DNA from: JAHEJA01 sp965656445
GTDB taxonomy: Bacteria > Pseudomonadota > Alphaproteobacteria > Rhodobacterales > Rhodobacteraceae
Length of the DNA stretch: 64,000 nt
Assembly (NCBI GenBank): GCA_965656445.1
Contig: CBFHKO010000002.1
Location: 258,449 to 322,448, forward strand
Reading direction: 5' to 3'
Under the pieces are notes generated by a model. That model was not told the DNA's origin. It was given only the letters and a program-made list of their open reading frames with translations, and made no database searches. Every line of letters starts with the position of its first letter. The first letter of the stretch is position 1. Positions 42,702 through 52,390 of the stretch are shown piece by piece. Position numbers and translations under genes: made by a program.

Positions 42702-43193
42702 TTATTCGACGATGACCAAAGGTGTGCCGAATTCAACTGCGGCACCGTCTTCGACCAAGATACGTTTCACAGTTCCTGATTTTGGCGCAGGAATGTGGTT
42801 CATCGTTTTCATGGCTTCGACGATCAACAATGTATCCCCTTCGTTGACGCTTGCGCCGACAGAGATGAAGGATGGCGCGCCTGGTTCCGCCTGCATGTAA
42901 ACAGTGCCAACCATTGGTGAGCTTACCGCACCTGGGTGGGAGGCTGGATCCTCTGATGCGGCTGGAGCCGCTGCTGGGGCCGCCGCTGCAAGTGCAGCCG
43001 CGACAGGGGCCGCAGCAACAGCAACGGGCGCTTGTTGGGTCACAACATTTGTTTGACGGCTGACGCGAACGCTTAGGCTGTCGTCTTCGCCAAATTCACG
43101 TGTCACTTCGAGTTCAGTCAGCTCGTTTTCTTTTAAGAGTTCGGCTAGAGCCTGAATAAAGGCTACATCATCGTCACGTGTTTTTTTTGTCAT
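42702..43193 (-). CDS. accB: Acetyl-CoA carboxylase biotin carboxyl carrier protein
   Basis: This 163-residue carrier protein has an N-terminal dimerising region, an Ala/Pro-rich linker (AAAPVAAALAAAAPAAAPAAS) and a C-terminal biotinyl domain with the biotinylated Lys in VEAMKTMNHI. The thumb segment is PGAPSFISVGASV. I start at ATG 43193 (MTKKTRDDDVAFIQALAELLKEN); an in-frame ATG four codons upstream is also possible. About 266 bases separate it from the divergent acyl-CoA ligase gene and hold its promoter; no clear control element is seen. Confidence 0.95.
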   Translation of the reverse strand: MTKKTRDDDVAFIQALAELLKENELTELEVTREFGEDDSLSVRVSRQTNVVTQQAPVAVAAAPVAAALAAAAPAAAPAASEDPASHPGAVSSPMVGTVYMQAEPGAPSFISVGASVNEGDTLLIVEAMKTMNHIPAPKSGTVKRILVEDGAAVEFGTPLVIVE

Positions 43194-43459
43194 AGTGGTC
43201 CTCAAGCGTCCTGTTCAGATGTTTTTGCTCAGTTATGGCTTTCGTCTGTATATTCCAAGGGGAATTTCGATAAAAGCACAATTGGTTAGCATTTAAATAA
43301 GAATTTGCCGAAATGCACATGTTTATTTTGGGAAATTTTGAATTTGGACGTCACTCTTGGTCATTGATGCGCGTTTTTATGACGTGAGGAACACCCTTGT
43401 ATTGTCATTCAAGACTGCGTTTTATGAAGAAGACAGGGGACAGTAATCGAGGGTCGGCT

Positions 43460-44965
43460 ATGAATATCGCGCTTTATTTGGAACGGATTTCTCAGATTGC
43501 ACCAGAGAGGGATGCGCTCTTTTCGGGGCGCGAGAGTTTGGCGACCTATGGCGAATTTGCGCGTCATACCCGCCGAGCGGCCTCTTGGTTGCGCGCTCAG
43601 GGTATTGTGGCAGGGGATCGCGTCGCAATTTTTATGAAGAACGATCCTGATTATTTGGTTTTGCAATATGCGATCTGGTATCTTGGAGCGGTGGCGGTCC
43701 CAATCAATGCCAAGCTCCATGCAAAAGAGGCGGCTTGGATCATTGAGAATTCAGGGACCAAGCTCACCTTTGTGTCGGATGCGTTTTATGATGAGCTATC
43801 CTCTGTTGTCACGTCATCCCGTTGCATCCCAGTATCGGGTTTTGGATTTGCGGCCGATTTTCAGGATGACGATCAAGGCTGCGTTTCTCGCTCTGGGGAT
43901 AATTTGGCCTGGTTGTTTTACACCTCAGGAACGACAGGACGTCCCAAAGGAGTGATGATTACGCATCGCATGCTTCGAACAATGGCCCTGTGTTATTTCA
44001 CGGATGCAGATCAGGTCACATCCCAAGATACCGCCCTCTATGCCGCGCCTATGTCGCATGGGGCGGGGATTTATAACATCATGCATGTGATGATGGGGGC
44101 AAAACATGTTTTCCCTCTCACTGGAGGATTTGACGAAGCTGAGATATTTGATCTGGCCAAACATCACCGCTCTGTCCACATGTTTGCAGCGCCAACAATG
44201 GTGAAACGCCTCACCGAAGTTGCCAAAGCAACGGGTGAGACAGGCGAGGGGCTGCGCACGATCGTATATGCGGGTGGGCCGATGTATGTGACGGATATTA
44301 TCGAAGCCGTCGATCATTTTGGCGATATCTTTGTTCAGATTTATGGCCAAGGCGAATGCCCCATGGCGATAACAGCTCTGTCGCGTCACGATGTCAGCGA
44401 CCGCAACCACCCGCGGTGGCGCGAACGGATTGCCTCGGTTGGACGGGCGCAATCCGCAGTCGAGGTCAAGATTGGGGATGCAGAGGGACAGGAGCTACCC
44501 ATTGGGGAGATTGGCGAAATCATGGTGCGCGGCGATGCAGTAATGCCGGGATATTGGAATAACCCTGAGGCAACGGCGCAAACATTGATTGAGGAATGGT
44601 TAATCACGGGGGATATGGGCTCGATTGATGCGGAGGGCTATGTCACCATGCATGATCGTTCTAAAGACATGATCATCTCTGGCGGAAGCAACATCTATCC
44701 TCGAGAGGTCGAAGAAGTGCTCTTGCAGCATCCAAGTCTTCGTGAGGTCGCAGTTATTGGCGTACCTAGTGAGGAGTGGGGCGAAATTGTCGTGGCGTTT
44801 GTTGTGCTGCAAGACGGGGCCGAGTTAATCGCTGAGGACTTGGATGCCCATTGTCTGGGATCAATCGCGCGTTTTAAGCGACCTAAATCGTACCGTGTGA
44901 TTGAGGCCTTGCCCAAAAATAACTACGGGAAAATTTTGAAAACTAAACTACGAGAGATGGCATAA
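43460..44965 (+). CDS. Acyl-CoA synthetase / AMP-dependent ligase
   Basis: This 501-residue adenylate-forming enzyme activates a carboxylic acid to its CoA thioester. The motifs are in order: A3 FYTSGTTGRPKGVMITH, A5-like YGQGECPM, A7 GWLITGD-equivalent EEWLITGDMGSIDAEGYV, A8 DRSKDMIISGGSNIYPREVE and the terminal Lys in KNNYGKILKTKLRE. I start at ATG 43460 (MNIALYLERI); upstream codons to 43397 lack family character. The substrate cannot be read from sequence; FadD3- or benzoate-type acids are possible. It is convergent with acsA, with a shared terminator. Confidence 0.88.
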   Translation: MNIALYLERISQIAPERDALFSGRESLATYGEFARHTRRAASWLRAQGIVAGDRVAIFMKNDPDYLVLQYAIWYLGAVAVPINAKLHAKEAAWIIENSGTKLTFVSDAFYDELSSVVTSSRCIPVSGFGFAADFQDDDQGCVSRSGDNLAWLFYTSGTTGRPKGVMITHRMLRTMALCYFTDADQVTSQDTALYAAPMSHGAGIYNIMHVMMGAKHVFPLTGGFDEAEIFDLAKHHRSVHMFAAPTMVKRLTEVAKATGETGEGLRTIVYAGGPMYVTDIIEAVDHFGDIFVQIYGQGECPMAITALSRHDVSDRNHPRWRERIASVGRAQSAVEVKIGDAEGQELPIGEIGEIMVRGDAVMPGYWNNPEATAQTLIEEWLITGDMGSIDAEGYVTMHDRSKDMIISGGSNIYPREVEEVLLQHPSLREVAVIGVPSEEWGEIVVAFVVLQDGAELIAEDLDAHCLGSIARFKRPKSYRVIEALPKNNYGKILKTKLREMA

Positions 44966-44968
44966 AAA

Positions 44969-44995
44969 AACCGAGGTCAGAGCCTCGGTTTTTTC
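44969..44995. terminator. Bidirectional terminator between the acyl-CoA synthetase and acsA
   Basis: AACCGAGG-tcagag-CCTCGGTT is a perfect 8-bp stem with A7 on one side and T6 on the other, so it can end transcripts from both convergent genes. Confidence 0.9.
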
Positions 44996-45013
44996 GCGTG
45001 CTTTCAGCAGAGC

Positions 45014-46954
45014 TTAGCGGTTCATGCGGTTTTCGATCAAATCGTCCACGACGGAGGGGTCTGCCAATGTGGATGTATCCCCCAAGGCGCCAAAGTCGTT
45101 TTCAGCGATCTTGCGCAAGATGCGGCGCATGATTTTGCCAGACCGTGTTTTTGGCAGGCCAGGGGCCCATTGGATCAAATCAGGCGACGCGATTGGGCCG
45201 ATTTCTTTGCGCACCCAGTTGCGCAACTCAGTGCGTAACTCGTCTGTGTATTCTTCACCATTCATCAAGGTGACATAGCAATAGATGCCTTGGCCTTTGA
45301 TGTCGTGTGGGTAACCAACAACGGCGGCCTCGGACACTTTGGCATGTGCAACAAGCGCGCTTTCGACTTCGGCGGTGCCCATGCGGTGACCCGAAACATT
45401 GATCACATCGTCAACACGACCCGTGATCCAGTAATAGCCATCTTCGTCCCGACGACATCCGTCCCCAGTGAAATAATAGCCTTTGTAATCGCTGAAATAG
45501 GTCTTCACGAAGCGCTCATGATCGCCATAAACTGTGCGCATTTGGCCAGGCCAGCTGTCTTTCATGCACAGAACACCTTCGGCTGCTGTTTCATGGATTT
45601 CGGCCCCTGATTGCGGATCAAGGATGACAGGCTCGACACCAAAGAACGGAGTCGTACACGACCCTGGTTTTGTTGCTGTGGCACCTGGAAGCGGGGTCAT
45701 GAGATGACCCCCAGTCTCAGTTTGCCACCACGTATCAACAATCGGGCAGGTGCCTTTGCCGACAACGTCATTATACCAATTCCATGCTTCTGGGTTGATC
45801 GGCTCACCAACGGTTCCCAAAACCTTCAACGAGGACAGGTCGCATTTTTCAACAAACTCTGGACCCTTAGCCATCAAGGCACGGATCGCGGTTGGGGCGG
45901 TGTAGAATTGATTGACTTTGTGCTTTTCACAGACCTGCCAGAAACGGGAGGCATCTGGGTAGGTTGGCACGCCTTCGAACATCAATGTCGTCGCGCCATT
46001 GGCCAGCGGGCCATAAACGATATAGCTGTGACCTGTGACCCAGCCAACATCCGCAGTACACCAGTAAATGTCGCCATCATGGTAGTCGAACACCAATTCA
46101 TGCGTCATTGAGGCCCAAACCAAATAGCCGCCTGTGGTATGAACAACACCTTTTGGCGCACCAGTGGAGCCGGATGTATAAAGGATAAAGAGCGGGTCTT
46201 CTGCATTCATCGCTTCTGGGGCGCAGTCCGCTGAGGCAGAGCCCATTGCCGCCGTGTAGGAATGATCACGACCGTCTTTCATGCCGACATCACCGCCGGT
46301 CCGTTCAACAACCAATGTGTTGACGTCGCCACAAATATCGAGAGCCTTATCAACGTTTGTTTTTAGCGGTGTGTTTTTGCCGCCGCGTGGTGCTTCGTCG
46401 GCTGTGACGATGAGCGAAGCTTTACAGCCATCAACACGTGCTGCCAAAGCTTCAGGGGAGAAACCAGCAAAGACGATTGAGTGGATGGCGCCGATACGGG
46501 CACAAGCAAGCATCGCATAGGCCGCTTCTGGGATCATCGGCAAATAAAGAACAACACGGTCGCCTTTGCTCACGCCCATAGATTTATAGACATTGGCAAG
46601 TTTGTTTACGTTTTGCGCAAGCTCATTATAGGTGATGTGCTTGCTTTCTTCTGGGTTGTCGCCTTCCCAGATGATAGCTGTTTGGTCGCCACGGGTTGCG
46701 AGGTGGCGGTCAATACAGTTGGCGGCGACGTTCAATTCACCGTCTTCAAACCATTTGATGGACACATCTGGATGCGCGAAATTGACGTTTTTCACCTTGG
46801 TGAATGGCGTGATCCAGTCAACGCGCTTGCCGTGCTCTGCCCAAAACGCATCTTTGTCAGATACGGAGGCGGCATACATGCTGTCATATTGTTCTTTGTT
46901 GATATGGGCGTTTGCTGTAAATTCAGCGCTCGGCGGATAGGTTTGGTCGGTCAT
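45014..46954 (-). CDS. acsA: Acetyl-CoA synthetase
   Basis: AcsA converts acetate, ATP and CoA to acetyl-CoA. The 646-residue protein has the A3 motif LYTSGSTGAPKGVVHTTGGYL, the WWQTETGGHL substrate block, YYFTGDGCRRDEDGYYWITGRVDDVINVSGHRMGTAEVE and the regulatory lysine motif PKTRSGKIMRRILRKI near the C-terminus (target of acetylation in relatives). I start at ATG 46954; the 24 codons upstream are not family-like. It is downstream of a Liv-type transporter in the same direction, with a 90-base gap that includes a 7-bp hairpin (47004-47030), suggesting coupled uptake and activation of short-chain acids. Confidence 0.97.
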   Translation of the reverse strand: MTDQTYPPSAEFTANAHINKEQYDSMYAASVSDKDAFWAEHGKRVDWITPFTKVKNVNFAHPDVSIKWFEDGELNVAANCIDRHLATRGDQTAIIWEGDNPEESKHITYNELAQNVNKLANVYKSMGVSKGDRVVLYLPMIPEAAYAMLACARIGAIHSIVFAGFSPEALAARVDGCKASLIVTADEAPRGGKNTPLKTNVDKALDICGDVNTLVVERTGGDVGMKDGRDHSYTAAMGSASADCAPEAMNAEDPLFILYTSGSTGAPKGVVHTTGGYLVWASMTHELVFDYHDGDIYWCTADVGWVTGHSYIVYGPLANGATTLMFEGVPTYPDASRFWQVCEKHKVNQFYTAPTAIRALMAKGPEFVEKCDLSSLKVLGTVGEPINPEAWNWYNDVVGKGTCPIVDTWWQTETGGHLMTPLPGATATKPGSCTTPFFGVEPVILDPQSGAEIHETAAEGVLCMKDSWPGQMRTVYGDHERFVKTYFSDYKGYYFTGDGCRRDEDGYYWITGRVDDVINVSGHRMGTAEVESALVAHAKVSEAAVVGYPHDIKGQGIYCYVTLMNGEEYTDELRTELRNWVRKEIGPIASPDLIQWAPGLPKTRSGKIMRRILRKIAENDFGALGDTSTLADPSVVDDLIENRMNR

Positions 46955-47044
46955 AATGATGCCCCCCTTAATTCGAATGAGTATCGGATAAGTATGCCGT
47001 GCCCCTTGGGAAGTATAGTCGACCAAGGGACAGGGCGATAGCGT

Positions 47045-47782
47045 TTAGATTGCTAGGTATTCAGCACGGAGTTCCGCGTTATCTAGAACTTCTTTGGCAG
47101 AGCCATCAAAGACCACGGAGCCTGTGTCCAAGATCACGGATCTATCAGCTAGCTCAAGGGCACGAACCGCATTCTGTTCTACGATCACAGTGGTAATGCC
47201 TTGTTCTTTAATGATGTTAAGAGTTTTCTCAATTTCATCAACAATAACAGGGGCCAGACCTTCGTAAGGTTCGTCCAACAACAAAACTTTGATGTCACGT
47301 GCCAAGGCGCGTGCAATGGACAGCATTTGTTGTTCACCACCAGACAAAGTAATGCCTTCTTGTTTACGACGTTCGCCCAAGCGTGGGAACAACGTGTAGA
47401 TGCGATCCAAAGACCACCCAATCGGCTCTGCAATTTGCGCAAGCTGAAGGTTTTCTTCGACTGTGAGGCCTGGAATGATGCGGCGGTCTTCGGGGACCAG
47501 TGCCATTCCATGAGCCGCGGCTTCGTAGCTTTTCATGGTGTGAAGGGGCTTGTGATCAAGCCAGATTTCACCACTGCGGGCTTCTGGGCTGTCCAAGCGT
47601 GCAATCGCACGCAATGTCGATGTTTTGCCCGCACCGTTACGACCCAAGAGGGCCAAGATTTCACCTTCGTGAACGTTAAAGTTCACACCTTGGACGATAT
47701 AGCTTTCGCCATAATAGGCATGCAAATCCCAAACTGAGAGATATGCAGGTGCGTGTGTAGCTGTCGCGAGATTTCCGCTCAT
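47045..47782 (-). CDS. livF: Branched-chain amino-acid-type ABC transporter ATPase (LivF-like)
   Basis: This 245-residue ABC ATPase has Walker A LLGRNGAGKTST, signature LSGGEQQML, Walker B VLLLDEPYEGLAP and H-switch VIVEQN. The short LivF-type EEGEILALLGRNGAGK core and VPEDRRIIPGLTVEENL confirm the subfamily. It is the last of the five transporter genes in the livK-H-M-G-F order, followed by acsA. The position suggests transport of a carboxylate that is then activated by AcsA, but the ligand is unproven. Confidence 0.93.
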   Translation of the reverse strand: MSGNLATATHAPAYLSVWDLHAYYGESYIVQGVNFNVHEGEILALLGRNGAGKTSTLRAIARLDSPEARSGEIWLDHKPLHTMKSYEAAAHGMALVPEDRRIIPGLTVEENLQLAQIAEPIGWSLDRIYTLFPRLGERRKQEGITLSGGEQQMLSIARALARDIKVLLLDEPYEGLAPVIVDEIEKTLNIIKEQGITTVIVEQNAVRALELADRSVILDTGSVVFDGSAKEVLDNAELRAEYLAI

Positions 47783-47793
47783 GTTTTCTCTCC

Positions 47794-48549
47794 TTAGGCC
47801 GATTCGCCAAGATAGGCTTCTTTGACTTTTGGATGGCCTTTGATTTTCTCTGGAGTATCCTCCACCAAAGGCGTTCCTTGTGCCAACACAGTGATGCGAT
47901 CCGCGAGGCTGAAGACAACATGCATGTCGTGTTCAATAATCGCGATGGTGATGTCACGCTCTTCTTTGATCTGTTTCAAGAGATCAATCGTGTTGTTGGT
48001 ATCCGCACGCGCCATACCGGCGGTTGGTTCGTCCAACAAGAGCAAGCGTGGATCTTGGCTGAGACACATGCCAATTTCCAAACGACGCTTGTCACCACGT
48101 GACATAGAGGCCGCGTTCATGTGGCGCTTGTCGATCATATTCATGTCGATCAAGACCTTTTCAGCCGCTTCAACAACGTCGTTTTGGCCCATGAATGCTT
48201 TGATCGGGTCCAATTTGTAGGCGCCATCCCGTTTGGCGAAAATCGGTAACATCATGTTTTCCATGACCGTCAAATCCGCAAAGATTTCAGGTGTTTGGAA
48301 AACGCGTGAAATCCCCATTTGGCAAATCTCATAGGGCGAACGGCCCAGAACAGATTGCCCGTCAAACATCACGCTACCTGTGTCGGGAATGAGCTTCCCG
48401 ATCAAGCAGTTCAGCAATGTTGATTTGCCGGCACCGTTCGGCCCAATAATCGCGTGGACGGTGTTTTCATGAACGCTTAGGTTTACGTCCCCAAGTGCTT
48501 GTAGGCCGCCGAAACGTTTACCTACGTCTTTTACTTCAAGAATACCCAT
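47794..48549 (-). CDS. livG: Branched-chain amino-acid-type ABC transporter ATPase (LivG-like)
   Basis: This 251-residue ABC ATPase has Walker A IGPNGAGKSTLLN, Q-loop SRVFQTPEIF, a signature region SRGDKRRLEI, Walker B LLLLDEPTAGM and H-switch AIIEHDM. The signature is MSRGDKRRLE rather than the usual LSYGQQRRLE, as seen in short-chain/urea-type Liv relatives. It lies 11 bases before livF. It forms the nucleotide-binding pair with LivF. Confidence 0.93.
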   Translation of the reverse strand: MGILEVKDVGKRFGGLQALGDVNLSVHENTVHAIIGPNGAGKSTLLNCLIGKLIPDTGSVMFDGQSVLGRSPYEICQMGISRVFQTPEIFADLTVMENMMLPIFAKRDGAYKLDPIKAFMGQNDVVEAAEKVLIDMNMIDKRHMNAASMSRGDKRRLEIGMCLSQDPRLLLLDEPTAGMARADTNNTIDLLKQIKEERDITIAIIEHDMHVVFSLADRITVLAQGTPLVEDTPEKIKGHPKVKEAYLGESA

Positions 48550-48560
48550 TTTCGTACTCC

Positions 48561-49745
48561 TTATTCTGCAGGTTTATCGTTTGCGGCAGATTTGCCTTTG
48601 AAGAGACGCCCAATGCGTTGGCCACCTTCAACCAGACCACCTGGCAAGAAGATAACAATCAGCATGAACATAAGACCGAGTGTCAGGTGCCAGCCCTTAC
48701 CGATGAACGGGTGGATGATGGCAACCATCAAATTCTCAAGCCCGTCTGGCATGAAAGAGAACCACTGATGCACGAGGGTGTCGTTGATCTTGGAAAAGAT
48801 GTTTTCAAAGTATTTGATCAAACCTGCACCAAGTACGGGACCAATCAATGTCCCAACACCGCCAAGAATTGTCATCAAAACAACTTCACCAGAGGCTGTC
48901 CACTGCATCCGCTCAGGACCGGCGAGTGGGTCCATTGCGACCATCAAACCACCTGCAAGACCCGCATACATGCCAGAGATAACAAAGCATGCAATCATAT
49001 AAGGACGCGTGTTAAATCCTGTAAAGGTCAGGCGTTGTTGGTTGGATTTGATCGCCGTCAAGGTCAAACCAAAAGGTGAGCGGAAGATGCGAATAGCCAA
49101 GTAGAAGGCCAACAACATGACGATACCGCTGAGGTAATAGCCAACGTTGAATGTCCAGAGCCAATCGCCGACAGCCAGTTGAAAGCTAGATCCCATTTCC
49201 AAGCCAAACAAGCTAGGCGCAGGAATGTTACCTTCGTTAGAGGCTGCGAAATCCAAGATACGAGGATCGTTGAGGTTTGTCTGTAGACCCGTTTCACCGC
49301 CTGTGATCGGTGTCAAAACAGAAGCCGCCAAAGCAAAGCTCATCTGAGCAAAGGCAAGTGTCAGGATCGAAAAGTAGATCCCAGAGCGACGCAGCGAGAT
49401 ATATCCGATAAAGAACGAGAAAACGCCAGCAACCAAAGTGGATACGATAATCGCCGGGATAATGTTGATTGTCAGAAGCTTCAGCGCCCAGACGCCTGCA
49501 TAGCTACCAGCGCCCAAAAAGGCCGCGTGACCAAAGGATAGGTATCCTGTCAGACCGAACAAGATGTTAAATCCAATGGCAAAGATGCCAAAGATAACAA
49601 AACGTTGCATGAGGTCAGGGTAACCTGCGTTGAATTGTGACAACGCGGATCCCTCAGGGAAGGGGTTAAGGAAAATTGGTGCTGCGAGTACCATCAAGGC
49701 GACGATCAGCAACAACGTGGTGTCTTTTTTAGTTAGACCAAGCAT
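48561..49745 (-). CDS. livM: Branched-chain amino-acid-type ABC transporter permease (LivM-like)
   Basis: This 394-residue permease has about ten helices and the LivM hallmarks GLTGYLSFGHAAFLGAGSYAGVWAL and GLTLTAIKSNQQRLTFTGFNTRPYMIACFVISGMYAGLAGGLMV. A periplasmic insert of about 70 residues (TPITGGETGLQTNLND and following) is longer than in classic LivM. It is 4 bases after livH and 11 before livG. An acidic, alanine-rich C-terminal tail is cytoplasmic. Confidence 0.93.
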   Translation of the reverse strand: MLGLTKKDTTLLLIVALMVLAAPIFLNPFPEGSALSQFNAGYPDLMQRFVIFGIFAIGFNILFGLTGYLSFGHAAFLGAGSYAGVWALKLLTINIIPAIIVSTLVAGVFSFFIGYISLRRSGIYFSILTLAFAQMSFALAASVLTPITGGETGLQTNLNDPRILDFAASNEGNIPAPSLFGLEMGSSFQLAVGDWLWTFNVGYYLSGIVMLLAFYLAIRIFRSPFGLTLTAIKSNQQRLTFTGFNTRPYMIACFVISGMYAGLAGGLMVAMDPLAGPERMQWTASGEVVLMTILGGVGTLIGPVLGAGLIKYFENIFSKINDTLVHQWFSFMPDGLENLMVAIIHPFIGKGWHLTLGLMFMLIVIFLPGGLVEGGQRIGRLFKGKSAANDKPAE

Positions 49746-49749
49746 TGAT

Positions 49750-50787
49750 TTAGTCCTCCATCACGCCTTTGCGACCCATCAATCCACGAGGGCGCGTCAG
49801 CAAAATTACGATTGCAGCCAAATAAATGACCACTTGGTTGATGCCTGGAAGGGCTTCGAGAACAACTTGCATCGATGCAAAGCTTTCCAAAATACCCAAG
49901 AGCAGGCCAGCGAGAACAGCACCGGGAAGGGATCCCATGCCGCCAACCACAACAACAACGAAGGAAATAACCAAGAAATCCATGCCCATATGATAGTTGG
50001 GCGCAACGATTGGGTTATACATAACACCAGCAAGACCAGCGATAGCCGCAGCAAGACCAAACATAATTGTAAAACGGCGATCAACGTTAATACCCAAAAG
50101 GCCAACTGTTTCACGATCCGCCATACCTGCGCGAACAACCATACCGAAGGTCGTGAATTGCAAGAAGGCAAAGATGGCACCAGTGATGAGCGCTGCAAAG
50201 CAGAAGTAAATCACGCGCCAGTAAGGATACATAACTGCGCCAGCTTCGAAGCCAACGTATTTCCCAAGGTCCATAGCCCCAACCAATGCGGCAGGTTCCG
50301 GCGCTTGGATAGACATCGCACCAAAGTTTGCTTTGACGATCTCTTGCAAAACAATGGCGAGGCCGAAAGTCACAAGGATTTGGTCCGCATGTGGGCGTTT
50401 ATAGAAATGCTTGATCAAGCCGCGTTCCATTACGACGCCTACGAGCATCATAAATGGAATACAAATCAGGATAGAAAGTGGGACGGACCAATCTGTGATG
50501 ATTGCGCCAGCCGCTTCGCCGAACCAATGTTCAACGTACAGCGTTTCTTTGGGGCCACCAAAGCTAAAGCCGCCAACAGTTTCTGTTGTCGCGCCATCAG
50601 CAACAAAGCCGAGTTGAAGTGCTGAATTGAGTGCAACTGTGCAAAACGCGCCGAGCATAAACAACGCGCCGTGCGCAAAGTTTACAACACCGAGCGTACC
50701 GAAGATCAAAGTCAGACCAAGGGCAATCAACGCATAAGCGCTCCCTTTGTCCAACCCGTTCAATATTTGTAGAAGTATCTGGTCCAT
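49750..50787 (-). CDS. livH: Branched-chain amino-acid-type ABC transporter permease (LivH-like)
   Basis: This 345-residue permease has about eight helices. Hallmarks are LNGLDKGSAYALIALGLTLIFGTLGVVNFAHGALFMLGAF at the N-terminus and GINVDRRFTIMFGLAAAIAGLAGVMYNPI. An extra extracellular segment of about 50 residues (GFVADGATTETVGGFSFGGPKETLYVEHW) is present, absent from E. coli LivH. It follows the binding-protein gene after 118 bases that contain a stem of 9 bp (50872-50898). Confidence 0.92.
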   Translation of the reverse strand: MDQILLQILNGLDKGSAYALIALGLTLIFGTLGVVNFAHGALFMLGAFCTVALNSALQLGFVADGATTETVGGFSFGGPKETLYVEHWFGEAAGAIITDWSVPLSILICIPFMMLVGVVMERGLIKHFYKRPHADQILVTFGLAIVLQEIVKANFGAMSIQAPEPAALVGAMDLGKYVGFEAGAVMYPYWRVIYFCFAALITGAIFAFLQFTTFGMVVRAGMADRETVGLLGINVDRRFTIMFGLAAAIAGLAGVMYNPIVAPNYHMGMDFLVISFVVVVVGGMGSLPGAVLAGLLLGILESFASMQVVLEALPGINQVVIYLAAIVILLTRPRGLMGRKGVMED

Positions 50788-50871
50788 TTGGCCCCCTGGG
50801 TCCCATGGGTAGGTGTATTTTTAAGAGGTGAATTCGACACGAGGCGTCGAAAGTGGTTTTATGAATGAAAT

Positions 50872-50898
50872 GCCCCGCCTACATGGTGCAGGCGGGGC
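50872..50898 (-). terminator. Hairpin between the binding-protein gene and livH
   Basis: On the minus strand GCCCCGCCT-gcaccatgt-AGGCGGGGC is a perfect 9-bp G+C-rich stem followed by ATTTCATTC. The U tract is weak, so it more likely protects or attenuates the binding-protein message than fully terminates. Confidence 0.7.
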
Positions 50899-50905
50899 AA
50901 AGACA

Positions 50906-52261
50906 TTATGCACCTGTGTTACAAGTACCTAGATCGCCACCGAAGATTGACGCGTCATATGTCACTTGCTCAGCAGGTGTTACGTCAACGATTTCAAGAA
51001 GATCGAAGTCTGATTGTGGGTTTTCATTCCCCTTCACAACAAGAACGTCTTTGAAGCACTGGTGGTCTTCTGCACGGTACAATGTTGGACCATTACCTAG
51101 ACCGTCAAACTGGAAGCCTTCTAGTGCTTCTGCAACCGCACATGGGTTGAAGGAGCCAGCACGCTGAACAGCATCAGCATACAGAAGTGTCTGACAGTAA
51201 ACAGTGTGCGCCGCCTGTGAGGGTGGGAAGCCGTATTTTTTGCCGAATGATTCAACAAATGCGTTTGTGCCCGCATAGCGTGAACCTGCAACATTTTCCA
51301 AAGACCAGTGCCAGTTTGTAGAACCGAAGATGCCTGCAACGTTTTTGCCCGCACCTTGCGCCATGAGACGTGAGTACAATGGAACAACGATTTCAAAGTT
51401 CTTACCGTTTGCTTCAGCTGCGCGCAGACCGAACTGAACCGCTGATGTCAAAGAGTTAACCATGTTGCCGCCGTAGTGGTTAAGAACCAAAACGTCTGCG
51501 CCAGAGTTTAGAACTGGTGCCACATATGAAGAGAAGTCAGTTTGAGCCAAAGGTGTTTTAACGGCTGCAACTGTTTCCCAACCCATTGCTTCTGTAGATG
51601 TACGAACAGCTTCTTCTGTTGTGTAACCCCAGTTATAGTCAGCAGTTAGGTGGTAAGCTTTACGGTCTGTGCCGTAACGATCCGCTAGGATCGGCGCAAG
51701 AGCAGCACCTGACATGTATGAGTTAAAGAAGTGACGGAAGCCGTTTGCTTTTTTGTCTTTACCGGTTGTGTCGTTTGAGTGTGTCAAACCAGCCATAAAG
51801 ATGATGCCAGCTTCTTGGCAAAGCGCTTGAACCGCAACCGCAACACCAGAAGATGACCCACCAGTGATCATAACTGCGCCGTCTTTTTCGATCATGGAAC
51901 GTGCAGATGCGCGCGCCGCGTCAGGTTTTGTTTGCGTGTCGCCTGTGACGTATTCGATTTTTTTGCCCAAGATGCCTGAGCCGTTCAAAACTTTTGATGA
52001 GAACGTGTTCATCATGCCGCCGTCGCCGCCACCGTTGAGGTGCTCAACTGCGAGCTTATATGCACGAAGCTCGTCCGCGCCTTCGTCGGCATATGGGCCG
52101 GACTGAGGAACGTTGAAACCCAAAGTGACTGTGGAACCAGTTGGATCGTTTGTGAAAGCTGCGACAGATGACGCTGTGAAAATTGTAGGAACTGCGAGAC
52201 CTGCGCCGGCCGCTGCACCTGTTTTAATCACGCCGCGGCGTGTGAGGTTTGATTTGGACAT
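50906..52261 (-). CDS. Liv-type periplasmic substrate-binding protein
   Basis: This 451-residue type I periplasmic-binding-fold protein has a twin-arginine leader (NLTRRGVIKTGAAAGAGLAVPTIFTASSVAA). The mature part reads TVTLGFNVPQSGPYADEGADELRAYKLAVEHLN, the standard start of the fold. I start at ATG 52261 because GGGAGG lies 8 bases upstream (minus strand), while 38 further upstream codons look non-coding. It is the first gene of the transporter operon and divergent from the ScfR-type regulator. The ligand is unknown; neighbouring acsA suggests a short-chain carboxylate or amide. Confidence 0.92.
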   Translation of the reverse strand: MSKSNLTRRGVIKTGAAAGAGLAVPTIFTASSVAAFTNDPTGSTVTLGFNVPQSGPYADEGADELRAYKLAVEHLNGGGDGGMMNTFSSKVLNGSGILGKKIEYVTGDTQTKPDAARASARSMIEKDGAVMITGGSSSGVAVAVQALCQEAGIIFMAGLTHSNDTTGKDKKANGFRHFFNSYMSGAALAPILADRYGTDRKAYHLTADYNWGYTTEEAVRTSTEAMGWETVAAVKTPLAQTDFSSYVAPVLNSGADVLVLNHYGGNMVNSLTSAVQFGLRAAEANGKNFEIVVPLYSRLMAQGAGKNVAGIFGSTNWHWSLENVAGSRYAGTNAFVESFGKKYGFPPSQAAHTVYCQTLLYADAVQRAGSFNPCAVAEALEGFQFDGLGNGPTLYRAEDHQCFKDVLVVKGNENPQSDFDLLEIVDVTPAEQVTYDASIFGGDLGTCNTGA

Positions 52262-52390
52262 ATAATCCTCCCATAAATGATTTTGTAAAGCAGGCTCCTC
52301 TTCCTGCGATACGCGCACATGTAGTGCTGTCGCATAATGGGACTGTTTGTGAAAATTTCGCAATAAATACCTCAAACGAATTATAATTTC

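Noticed and set aside
49630..50625. Long plus-strand open frame of 331 codons
   Set aside because: It lies entirely antisense to the livM/livH genes, its product is His/Asn/Cys-rich with no family character, and the minus-strand permeases are unambiguous.
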